Below are positions 18,093-26,016 of a DNA stretch of 64,000 nucleotides, in pieces. Under the pieces are notes generated by a model. That model was not told the origin of the DNA. It ran no database searches and worked only from the letters and a program-made list of their open reading frames with translations. Numbering within the stretch: the stretch's first letter is position 1; each line of letters opens with the position of its first letter. The position numbers were made by a program, and so were the translations under genes. Origin of the DNA: an uncultured Alphaproteobacteria bacterium (GTDB taxonomy: Bacteria > Pseudomonadota > Alphaproteobacteria > SP197). The stretch lies in contig OY282363.1 in the NCBI GenBank assembly GCA_958295695.1, positions 186,001 to 250,000 of the forward strand, in the 5' to 3' direction.

Positions 18093-21000
18093 ATGACCGA
18101 TCTTTCCCTGGCCCACGGACTGGCTTTCCCGGATCTGTACGACCGCGCCGGGCTGGTCCGGCTCGACCGCGCCTTCGTCGAGGCGCTGAAAGCGCGCGAC
18201 GCGGACCTCTTCAACCGCCTGATGGCGGGCCGCGCCGCGCCCGGGGCGCTTGGGGACAAGGACAGTTCCGACCTGCTGACCGGGCTGGGCCCGGTCGTGG
18301 AGGACTTCGTCGCCGAGCTCTTCGGCGTGGCCGGCGAACTGGCGGCGCAGCGCGCGGAGCGCGACCGCCTCGATCCGATCCATGTCTGCAAGCTCCGGTT
18401 CGTGCGCCGCCGCGCCGCCAGGGCCTTCGAGCCCGAGGAGCTGGCCGAGGCCGACGGCGCGATCCTGCGTCGCGAAGTCGAGGCGCTGACCGGCGGGACG
18501 CTCGACGAACTCTCCTTCGCCCGCGCCGTGATGGCCTGGCTCGAGGACGAGGAAGCCCATGCCAACAAGCTCGACAGCGCGGCGCGCTTCGCCGCCTGGG
18601 CCACGCTTTCGGAGGAGGGGCGGGCGCGCTATCGCGGGAGCCCGCTGTTCCGCCTCCCGGCGAAAATCGACCCGCGGAACCTGGTGCCGGTCGAGACGGT
18701 CGAGATCGACGGCGTCGCCATGCTGCGCGCCCGCGAGGACCGCCTGCGCCGCCGCGAGGGCTTCGCCCTGACCGACGACGGCATGGACCTGGGGCGCGCG
18801 CTCGACCACGCCAACTACTGCATCTTCTGCCACAACCGGGGCAAGGACAGCTGCTCGAGGGGTCTCAAGGAGAAGGACGGCGGCGCCTTCAGGGTCTCCG
18901 CCCACGGCGTGACGCTCGCGGGCTGCCCGCTCGACCAGAAGATCAGCGAGATGAACATGCTGAAGGCGCGGGGCCACGGTCTGGCGGCGCTCGCCGTCGC
19001 CATGGTCGACAACCCGCTCTGCGCCGCCACCGGCCACCGGATCTGCAACGACTGCATGAAGGCCTGCATCTACCAGCGCCAGGAGCCGGTCGATATCCCG
19101 CAGATCGAGACCCGCACGCTCAAGGACGTGCTGGCTCTGCCCTGGGGCTTCGAGATCTACAGCCTGCTGTCGCGCTGGAACCCGCTGAACCTCGATCGTC
19201 CGCTGCCGCGGCCCGCCACCGGCCGCCGCGTTCTGGTGGTCGGGACGGGACCGGCCGGCTTCAACCTGGCCCACCACCTCATCAACGACGGCCATACCGT
19301 CGTCGCGGTCGACGGCCTGAAGATCGAGCCGCTCGACCCCGCCGTGTCCGGAATCGACACGATGGGCGAACGGCGCGCCTTCCGGCCCGTCCGGGACGTC
19401 GAGACGCTCTACGAGGACCTCGACGACCGGGTCATGGCGGGCTTCGGCGGCGTCGCCGAGTACGGCATCACCGCGCGCTGGAACAAGAACTTCCTGAAGC
19501 TCGTCCGGCTGCAACTCGAACGGCGCGCGAGCTTCCGGATGTTCGGCGGCGTGCGCTTCGGCGGCACGCTCACCATCGAGGACGCCTTCGACCACGGTTT
19601 CGACCACATCGCCCACTGCGCCGGCGCCGGCCGGCCGGCCTATATCGACATGCCCAACGCGCTCGCGCGCGGCGTGCGCATGGCGTCGGACTTCCTGATG
19701 GCCCTGCAACTGACCGGCGCGGCGCGCAAGGTCTCGGTCGCCAACCTGCAGCTCCGCCTACCCGCGGTCGTGATCGGCGGCGGGCTGACCGCGATCGACA
19801 CGGCGACCGAGGCGCTGGCCTACTACCCCGTTCAGGTCGAGAAGTTCCTGAGCCGCTACGAGACGCTGGCCGCCGAGATCGGCGAGGACGCCGTGCGCGC
19901 CGCCTGGAACGCCGAGGAGACGGAGGTCGGCGACACGTTCCTGGAGCATGCGCGCGCGATCCGGGCCGAGCGGGAGGCGGCGCGGAACGAAGGCCGGGAT
20001 CCCGGCGTCCTCGGCCTCCTCGACGCCTGGGGCGGCGTCACGATCGTCTACCGGCGCGGCCTCGTCGAGGCTCCGAGCTACCGGTTGAACCACGAAGAGG
20101 TGTCGCTCGCCATGGAGGAGGGCGTCCGCGTCGCGCCCGGCCTCTCGCCCGTGGCGATCGACACGGACGAACGCGGCCACGCCCTGGCGATCCGCGTGAC
20201 GGACGGCGACGGCGCCGAGCGCGTCCTTCCCGCGCGCGCGGTGCTGGTCGCCGCCGGCACCCAGCCCAACACGGTGCTGGCGCGCGAGGACCCGGAGCGC
20301 CTCGGCCTCGACGGCGAGTTCTTCCAGGCGTTCGACACACAGGGCCGTCCCGTCTCGCCCGGACGCCTCGTCAAGCCCGCCGAGACCCATGTGCTGACGC
20401 ACATCGCCGCCGACGGCCGGGCGGTCAGCTTCCACGGCGACCTCCACCCCAGCTTCGCCGGCAACGTGGTGAAGGCGATGGGCGGGACCAGGCGCGCCTA
20501 CCCGGTCATCACGTCGATGCTGGAGCGGCTGGGCGATACGGGCCGGGTGGCCGACGACGCCTTCTTCGACAAGCTCGCCGGCCGGCTGGTCGCCACGGTC
20601 GTCGCGGTCGAACGCCTGACGCCCGCCATCGTCGAGGTGACGGTCGAGGCGCCGGCCGCCGCCGCCGCCTTCCGCCCGGGACAGTTCTACCGCCTGCAGA
20701 ACCACGAGCGGTTCGCGCCGAGGGGAGCGGACGGCACGCTGCTCGCGATGGAGCCGCTCGCCATGACCGGCGCGGCGGTCTCCGTCCGGGGCGCCCGGGT
20801 TTCGGTGATCGGCCTCGAGATGGGCGGTTCGTCCGACCTCATGGCGAAGCTCGGGCCCGGCGAGCCGGTCATCCTGATGGGTCCGACCGGCGCGCCGACC
20901 GAAATCCCGTCCGGCGAGACGGTGCTGCTGGTCGGCGGCGGCCTGGGCAACGCCGTCCTGTTCTCGATCGGGCGCGCCATGCGCGAGGCCGGCTCCCGCG

Positions 21001-21572
21001 TGCTCTACGCCGCCGGCTACAGGTCGGCGCGGGACCGCTACAAGGCGGCCGAGATCGAGACCGCGGCCGACGTCGTCGTCTGGGCCTGCGACGAAGCGCC
21101 CGGTTTCGAACCCGGCCGCCCCCAGGACCGCGCGGCGGTGGCCGATGTCGTCGAGGCGATCGTCGCCTACCAAGAGGGCCGGCTGGGCGAAAGGACGATC
21201 GACCTGGCCGAGGTCGACCGCATCGTCTGCGTCGGGTCGGACAGGATGATGGCCGCCGTGAAGGCCGCCCGTTCCGGCGCGCTCATGCCCCACCTCAAGG
21301 AGGGCCATGTCGCCATCGGCTCCATCAACAGCCCGATGCAGTGCATGATGAAGGAGATCTGCGCCCAGTGCCTGCAACCGCGGGTGGACCCGGAGACGGG
21401 CGAGCGCCGGCCGCCGGTGTTCTCCTGCTTCGGCCAGGACCAATGCATGGACGAGGTCGACTTCGAGGGCCTGGGCGACCGGCTGGCCCAGAACGGGGTC
21501 CAGGAGAAGCTCACGGCGCTCTGGATCGACCGCACCCTGCGCGGCTTGGCCTTGCGCGGGGCCGCGATGTAG
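18093..21572 (+). CDS. Large iron-sulfur flavoprotein: GltD/NfnB-like plus PyrK/NfnA-like fusion
   Basis: 1159 aa. Residues 1-235 are helical and unrecognised. Residues 243-325 hold a cysteine cluster (C243, C246, C254, C278, C310, C318, C321, C325) of the ferredoxin-like type seen ahead of GltD domains. Residues about 379-400 are an FAD-binding strand ('VLVVGTGPAGFNLAHHL'); a second Rossmann motif 'VVIGGGLTAIDTATEALAYYP' starts near residue 555 for NAD(P). Residues about 825-1060 are a ferredoxin-NADP reductase/PyrK-like module ('FRPGQFYRLQN', 'LLVGGGLGNAVLFSIGRAMREAG'), ending with Cys-rich 'QCMMKEICAQCLQPRV' and 'FSCFGQDQC'. The order equals NfnB followed by NfnA in one chain, so an NAD(P)H-linked electron transfer role is likely; donor and acceptor are unknown. 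Confidence 0.82.
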   Translation: MTDLSLAHGLAFPDLYDRAGLVRLDRAFVEALKARDADLFNRLMAGRAAPGALGDKDSSDLLTGLGPVVEDFVAELFGVAGELAAQRAERDRLDPIHVCKLRFVRRRAARAFEPEELAEADGAILRREVEALTGGTLDELSFARAVMAWLEDEEAHANKLDSAARFAAWATLSEEGRARYRGSPLFRLPAKIDPRNLVPVETVEIDGVAMLRAREDRLRRREGFALTDDGMDLGRALDHANYCIFCHNRGKDSCSRGLKEKDGGAFRVSAHGVTLAGCPLDQKISEMNMLKARGHGLAALAVAMVDNPLCAATGHRICNDCMKACIYQRQEPVDIPQIETRTLKDVLALPWGFEIYSLLSRWNPLNLDRPLPRPATGRRVLVVGTGPAGFNLAHHLINDGHTVVAVDGLKIEPLDPAVSGIDTMGERRAFRPVRDVETLYEDLDDRVMAGFGGVAEYGITARWNKNFLKLVRLQLERRASFRMFGGVRFGGTLTIEDAFDHGFDHIAHCAGAGRPAYIDMPNALARGVRMASDFLMALQLTGAARKVSVANLQLRLPAVVIGGGLTAIDTATEALAYYPVQVEKFLSRYETLAAEIGEDAVRAAWNAEETEVGDTFLEHARAIRAEREAARNEGRDPGVLGLLDAWGGVTIVYRRGLVEAPSYRLNHEEVSLAMEEGVRVAPGLSPVAIDTDERGHALAIRVTDGDGAERVLPARAVLVAAGTQPNTVLAREDPERLGLDGEFFQAFDTQGRPVSPGRLVKPAETHVLTHIAADGRAVSFHGDLHPSFAGNVVKAMGGTRRAYPVITSMLERLGDTGRVADDAFFDKLAGRLVATVVAVERLTPAIVEVTVEAPAAAAAFRPGQFYRLQNHERFAPRGADGTLLAMEPLAMTGAAVSVRGARVSVIGLEMGGSSDLMAKLGPGEPVILMGPTGAPTEIPSGETVLLVGGGLGNAVLFSIGRAMREAGSRVLYAAGYRSARDRYKAAEIETAADVVVWACDEAPGFEPGRPQDRAAVADVVEAIVAYQEGRLGERTIDLAEVDRIVCVGSDRMMAAVKAARSGALMPHLKEGHVAIGSINSPMQCMMKEICAQCLQPRVDPETGERRPPVFSCFGQDQCMDEVDFEGLGDRLAQNGVQEKLTALWIDRTLRGLALRGAAM

Positions 21573-21599
21573 GCTCCGCCGGCCGCCGGGGAGAGAGCC

Positions 21600-22175
21600 A
21601 TGAAGGTCCTTGTCGTGATGGCGCATCCGCGCAGGGATTCGCTGACCGGCCAAGTCGCCGACGCCGTGGTCTCGGGACTGGCGGACGCGGGCCACGGGAC
21701 CGAGCTGGCCGACCTCTACGGCGAGGGCTTCGATCCCCTGATCTTTCCGCCCGACGAGCCGGACTGGGAGGACGAGGGCAAGGTCTATTCCGGGGCGGTC
21801 CGGGCCGAGATCGAGCGGCTGCGACGCAACGAGGGGATCGTCCTCGTCTTCCCGATCTGGTGGTGGTCGTTCCCGGCGATCATGAAGGGGTGGATCGACC
21901 GCGTGTGGAACAAGGACGTGGCCTATGGCTCCCGCGCCCTGTCCCACCGGCGCGCGCTCGCCGTCGGCCTCTCCGCGTCGGACGCCGAGACCTATGCGAA
22001 GCGCGACTACGACAAGGCGATCGAGACCCAGATCGTGACCGGCGTCTTCGAGTTCTGCGGCATCTCCGACGGCCGTTTCGCCTATCTGCACCGTTCGACC
22101 GACGGCGGCGACCGCCCGGCCGAAATGATCGCCGAGGCGCGGGAACTCGGCCGGACCTTCGCCGACGGCCTGTAG
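21600..22175 (+). CDS. NAD(P)H oxidoreductase, flavodoxin-like fold (KefF/MdaB type)
   Basis: 191 aa. N-terminal 'MKVLVVMAHPRRDSLTGQVADAVVSGL' matches the FMN/FAD-binding strand of NAD(P)H quinone reductases; 'VLVFPIWWWSFPAIMKGWIDRVW' is the conserved second motif. It would reduce quinones or similar electrophiles with NAD(P)H in the cytoplasm. It is 27 bp downstream of the large flavoprotein and preceded by GGGGAGAG, so it may share its transcript. Confidence 0.85.
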   Translation: MKVLVVMAHPRRDSLTGQVADAVVSGLADAGHGTELADLYGEGFDPLIFPPDEPDWEDEGKVYSGAVRAEIERLRRNEGIVLVFPIWWWSFPAIMKGWIDRVWNKDVAYGSRALSHRRALAVGLSASDAETYAKRDYDKAIETQIVTGVFEFCGISDGRFAYLHRSTDGGDRPAEMIAEARELGRTFADGL

Positions 22176-22184
22176 AGCGGTTCC

Positions 22185-22340
22185 GTCCCCTTCGGCGAGC
22201 TCGGGGTCGTCTCTCGATCCGGCGTTGGCGCGCCGCTTCGGGATGAGGGTTTCTTGCCTGTCTCCCGCCCCACCTCCCCCCTGCCCCGAGGCGCCGCCGA
22301 AGGCGGCGTATCGAAGGGGCGGACGCGCGAGAGGCGGGGC
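22185..22340. repeat. Intergenic palindromic repeat copy
   Basis: The 190-bp space between the convergent oxidoreductase and dioxygenase genes contains CCCCTTCGGCGAGCTCGGGG, CTTCGGGATGAGGG and GGCGTATCGAAGGGGC. These are recognisable parts of the same repeat family found at 23255, 33759 and 38122. No gene is seen here. Confidence 0.5.
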
Positions 22341-22365
22341 CTTTCCCGTGTGAAGCGGACGCGCC

Positions 22366-23208
22366 CTACGCCTCGAACAGCGCCCGCGGGCTGCCCATCT
22401 CGTAGTAGCCCAGGACGCCGGAGTCCTCCCGGCCGGAGCCGTCGTAGATCTCGTAGCCCAGGAGCTCGCGGGCGCGGACGGGCAGGCGCGCCACGACCTC
22501 CAGCGGCAGGTTGAGATAGCTGTTCTCGACCGTGCGCAGCCACCCCAGGCAATAGGAGAAGGAGATGGCGCGCCGTCCGACGCCGTCGGTGTTGGCGCCG
22601 CCGGCGTGGGCGCAGTCGCCCCGGATGACGGCGGCCGAGCCCGCCGGCATCACGGCCTGGGCGATGTCGCGCTGCTCGGGCTCGCGCCCGTCCTCCCACA
22701 GGTGGCTGCCGGGCGCGACGAGCGTCGCGCCGTTCGTCGCGGTGAAATCCGTCCCGGCGAGCATCACGTTCATCTGCAGGAGCCCCGCCCCGGCCCGCGG
22801 CCAGACGGGCCAGGAGCCGTCGTCGATGTGGAAGCTCTGGGCGGTTTCTCCGCCCGCGATCTCGATCAGTTCGCCGGCGCTGAAGAGATAGCTCGAACAG
22901 CGCGGCAGCAGGTAGCGGTCCATCAAGGCCAGGAGCCGCTCGTCGATCATGAGTTCGGCGAAGCTCGGCGCCTTGGCGACGAGGCCGTGCAGGCGGATCG
23001 TCCTGTCGCCCAGGAAGCCGTCGATCGCGTCGTTGCCGAAGACATACCGCTTCGCGCGGTCGACGGCTGGCTGGATCTCGGCGTTGAAGCGTTCGAGCCA
23101 GTCCGTCGCGACGAAGTCCGCGACGATCGCGACGCCGTCGGCGTCCACCGCCCCGATGATGTCCGCGACGCCGGCGTCGCCGGGTAGAACCCTGACCTCC
23201 GCGACCAT
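22366..23208 (-). CDS. Phytanoyl-CoA dioxygenase (PhyH) family protein
   Basis: 280 aa. Fe(II)/2-oxoglutarate oxygenase fold of the PhyH type: 'QSFHIDDGSWPV' supplies the His-x-Asp pair, 'GDCAHAGGANTDGVGRRAISFSYCLGWLR' the distal His and the Arg that holds 2-oxoglutarate. It hydroxylates an unknown small substrate. It stands alone between repeat-bearing spaces, with the ammonia-lyase-like gene further downstream on the same map but transcribed in the same (minus) direction upstream of it. Confidence 0.85.
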   Translation of the reverse strand: MVAEVRVLPGDAGVADIIGAVDADGVAIVADFVATDWLERFNAEIQPAVDRAKRYVFGNDAIDGFLGDRTIRLHGLVAKAPSFAELMIDERLLALMDRYLLPRCSSYLFSAGELIEIAGGETAQSFHIDDGSWPVWPRAGAGLLQMNVMLAGTDFTATNGATLVAPGSHLWEDGREPEQRDIAQAVMPAGSAAVIRGDCAHAGGANTDGVGRRAISFSYCLGWLRTVENSYLNLPLEVVARLPVRARELLGYEIYDGSGREDSGVLGYYEMGSPRALFEA

Positions 23209-23254
23209 GATGTCCTCCCGAAGCGCGGTCGTTTGTCGAAGCTTTGTATCCCGA

Positions 23255-23400
23255 TCCAGGCGCCCCTTCGATACGCTCTCCTTCGGAGGACTACCCGGGG
23301 TGGAGGGGAGGCCGGTCGGGGAACAAGCAAAAACCCCGTCCCGAGGTGGCGCGAAGCGCCGTATCGAGAGCCTGCCCCGAGCTTGCCGAAGGGGACGGGC
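23255..23400. repeat. Intergenic palindromic repeat copy
   Basis: The 214-bp space between the lyase-like and dioxygenase genes is mostly a repeat copy: CCCCTTCGATACGCTCTCC on the left, GTCCCGAGGTGGCG with GCCGTATCGAGAGC, and GAGCTTGCCGAAGGGGACGG on the right. The last block recurs almost unchanged upstream of dnaK (38122-38180). Confidence 0.6.
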
Positions 23401-23422
23401 CCGCTCCGGCGCCGGCGCGAGC

Positions 23423-24874
23423 TCAGTCGGGATAGATCCCGCCGCGCAGGGCCGCCGCGATCCGCGCGGCGGCCTGTCCGAACGGCTGGCGCCTCCCGAG
23501 GTCGGGCGCCGCCTCGCGGACCGCGCCGGCGAGGCGTTCGAGCGCGGGCGGCGTCGGCCGGTCCGTCACGTCGAGGGCCCGCAGCGCGATCGGCGCGAGG
23601 CTAGCGAGCGCCATGTCGAGGCAGGCGCCCGCGCGCTCCTGCTTCGTCCAGGCCAGGAACACGGGGCTCGCGACATCGTTCTGTCCGAAGCCGCCGGATT
23701 CGCTGCCGGGCAGCAGGGTCTGCTGGGCGTAGAGCCGGGCCTCCTCCTCGTAGCCGGTCTGCGCCATGGGAAGGCATCCCATGTAAGCCCGCCGGGGGCC
23801 GCCGGGCGTGTCCGTACCGACGAGCTGGTCGGGCAGGAGCGAGACGGCGCCGTCGAGCAGCTTGGCGCCGTGCCGCTCGGCGACGACGCAGAGGTTGGCG
23901 TAGGCCGCGGCGAGCGCGTCCATGGCGAGCACGGCGTGCGGATTGTGGTAGCCGCCCGTCGATACGAACCGGCCGAAGGGATGGGCGTTGTCGACATCGT
24001 CGATCCAGACCGGGTTGTCGGTCACCGCCGGCAGCGATTCGGCGGCGACCTCGCCCGCCATCTCCGCCGCGCGCCGCGCCTGCCCCAGCATGCGCGGCAG
24101 GATGCGGTAGCTTACCGGCGCCTGGTAGGGGCGCCGCGCGCCGCCGTGGCCGCCGCCGACCCTCGAACGCAGGGCGGCCAGCGCCCAGGCGTCGTGCGGG
24201 TTGTTCCAGTAGCTCTCGAGGGTCTCGTGAAGGTGGCCGAGCGGCGTGTTGAAGCCCTCGAAGGACAGCGCGAAGACGTCGGCCGCCCGCTCCAGCCTGG
24301 CCCCGGCCGCGAGCGCGGCGTCGACGACGAGGCCGGTGGCCGACGGCGAGCCGTTCACCAGGCCCATCACGTCCTTCTCCTCGGGTTCGATCCGTTCGAC
24401 AAGGTCCGTGAAGAGGTGGCCGAGCGACAGGATCTCGCCCGCGCCGCCCTGTCCCTTGGCCGGCACCGCGGGCATCCGGTCGGCCTCCAGCATCGCCGCG
24501 ACTCCGAGGGCGACGCCGGGCGACACCGCGGCGTGGCCTTCGACGAAGTTGGCGAGGCGCGCGAAGACGATTCCCCGGACGACTCGGTCGGGCAGGGGAT
24601 CGCCCCAGGACGCCGCCGCGCCGACCGGCGACATGCGCGCCCATTCCTTGCGCTCGCCGGGATCGAGCTTCCTTTTCGCGAGCTGGCCCGCGCCGGTGGT
24701 GACCCCGTAGATCGTGACGTCGGGATCGTGCCCCAGGACCGCGGCGAGCCGGTCCCGGCCGGCCTCCATGGCGCGCCGCGCTCCGGGGCCCAGGCTCACC
24801 GCCTCCCGGTCCCATGCGACCCGGCGCGCGTTGCCGACGGTCAGGTCCGCCCGGCTGTCCACCACAACGGTCAT
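23423..24874 (-). CDS. Histidine/aromatic ammonia-lyase homolog lacking the Ala-Ser-Gly triad
   Basis: 483 aa. The HAL/PAL fold is clear: 'TIYGVTTGAGQLAKRKLDP' with the catalytic Tyr56, 'VNGSPSATGLVVDAAL', 'AVTDNPVWIDD', 'STGGYHNPHAVLAMDALAAAYANL' and 'SGGFGQNDVASPVFLAWTKQ'. The usual 'GSVGASGDLAPLAH', whose Ala-Ser-Gly cyclises to the MIO electrophile, reads 'GQGGAGEILSLGH' (residues 141-153), one residue shorter and with no serine. Without MIO the classical ammonia elimination should not work, so it may catalyse a different reaction or none. ATG 24874 has GGACGAG just upstream. Substrate unknown. Confidence 0.82.
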   Translation of the reverse strand: MTVVVDSRADLTVGNARRVAWDREAVSLGPGARRAMEAGRDRLAAVLGHDPDVTIYGVTTGAGQLAKRKLDPGERKEWARMSPVGAAASWGDPLPDRVVRGIVFARLANFVEGHAAVSPGVALGVAAMLEADRMPAVPAKGQGGAGEILSLGHLFTDLVERIEPEEKDVMGLVNGSPSATGLVVDAALAAGARLERAADVFALSFEGFNTPLGHLHETLESYWNNPHDAWALAALRSRVGGGHGGARRPYQAPVSYRILPRMLGQARRAAEMAGEVAAESLPAVTDNPVWIDDVDNAHPFGRFVSTGGYHNPHAVLAMDALAAAYANLCVVAERHGAKLLDGAVSLLPDQLVGTDTPGGPRRAYMGCLPMAQTGYEEEARLYAQQTLLPGSESGGFGQNDVASPVFLAWTKQERAGACLDMALASLAPIALRALDVTDRPTPPALERLAGAVREAAPDLGRRQPFGQAAARIAAALRGGIYPD

Positions 24875-25106
24875 TCTCGTCCTCCGAGGAAAAGCGGGGG
24901 ATGTCGCGGGCCCGCCCCTTTCCGGAAAGCGCCGGTCCCGCATCCCGGAGGGCGCAGACTCGGCCGGAACCGGTCCCCGGCGCAAGAACTGGCGCCGCCC
25001 GAGGCCGTCTGCTAGGGTCTCGCCGCCGCGGTCGGGCGCGGCCGGAGCGTTGGCGACGGCCCCGGAGACGGGAATCGACGAGGAAACGCTCGATGAGGAG
25101 TTTGTC

Positions 25107-25289
25107 ATGAAGAGACTCGCGGACCGAGCCGCGCGCGGCCTCGCCCGCCTCCGCAAGGACGAGGACGGCATGACCGCCATCGAATACGCCCTGATCGCGG
25201 GCGCCATCGCCACCGCGATCATCGCCGTCTTGCTGATCCTCGGCGAGGACCTCGACGCCCTGTTCGAGGCGACCTCGGGCGCACAGTAG
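25107..25289 (+). CDS. Flp/Fap-type pilin
   Basis: 60 aa. After a short basic leader comes 'DEDGMTAIEYALIAGAIATAIIAVLLIL', the prepilin site: cleavage after Gly of DG (residue 21), a Glu five residues into the mature protein and a hydrophobic helix. ATG 25107 follows GAGGAG. Flp pilins are cut by a CpaA/TadV peptidase and assembled by the Tad machinery. The likely peptidase is the next gene (111 bp away); no other tad genes lie in the window. Confidence 0.9.
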   Translation: MKRLADRAARGLARLRKDEDGMTAIEYALIAGAIATAIIAVLLILGEDLDALFEATSGAQ

Positions 25290-25400
25290 CGGGCCGGCCC
25301 CGCGCGCTCCCGTTTCCGGCCCCGGACTCCCGGATGACGGCAAGTTCCGCGTTCCGGACCGCCTAGACCCGACACCGGTCCGACCCGACCCGGAGGCCGC

Positions 25401-25940
25401 GTGCCCGACATCGAGCCCGAGCGCCTCGCCGCGGTTCTTCTCCCGTTCGGTTTCCCGGCGCTTCTGGCGGTCGCCGCGGCCGGCGACCTCGCGCGCCGCA
25501 GGATCGGCAACCGCCTCGCCCTCGCCCTGGCGCTGCTCTACCCGCCCGCCGCGCTGGCCGCCGGCGCCGGCGCGGCGGAGATCGCCTGGCACGTCGGCGC
25601 GGGCGCGGCCGTGCTCGCCGCGGGCCTCGCGCTCGCGATGGCGAACCTCCTCGGCGGCGGCGACGCCAAGCTCCTGGCCGCGGCCGCCAGCTGGACCGGC
25701 TTCTCCGCGCTCCCCGCGTTCCTGATCGCGGTCGCGCTGGCCGGCGGCGTCATGGCGCTCGCCCTGCTCCTGGCCCGCGCGCTCCCCGGGAGCCGGACCG
25801 CGGACTCGGCGCCGCCGGCGCGCGACATGCCCTACGGCCCGGCGATCGCCGTCGGCGGCCTCGTCGTCTGGCCCGAAATGGCTGTCGTTTCCTCGCTCCC
25901 GAACCCATGGAGCACGATTCTCCCTACCTGGATCGTTTGA
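25401..25940 (+). CDS. cpaA: Type IV prepilin peptidase, CpaA/TadV type (A24 family)
   Basis: 179 aa from GTG 25401, about five membrane segments. The two catalytic aspartates of A24 peptidases are visible: 'AAAGDLARRRIGNRL' near residue 28 and 'LLGGGDAKLLAAAASWTG' (GxGD) near residue 83. A late 'MPYGPAIAVGGLVV' is also family-typical. It removes the leader of the Flp pilin at the inner membrane. It lacks the methylase domain of larger PilD peptidases, as usual for the Tad type. Confidence 0.85.
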   Translation: MPDIEPERLAAVLLPFGFPALLAVAAAGDLARRRIGNRLALALALLYPPAALAAGAGAAEIAWHVGAGAAVLAAGLALAMANLLGGGDAKLLAAAASWTGFSALPAFLIAVALAGGVMALALLLARALPGSRTADSAPPARDMPYGPAIAVGGLVVWPEMAVVSSLPNPWSTILPTWIV

Positions 25941-26016
25941 GGCTTCCCCCGGCGATCGATGTGCGAGAGCAACGGCGGGGCGCGATGGAACGCGCGCCGT
26001 CCGCCGGCGGGAGCCG

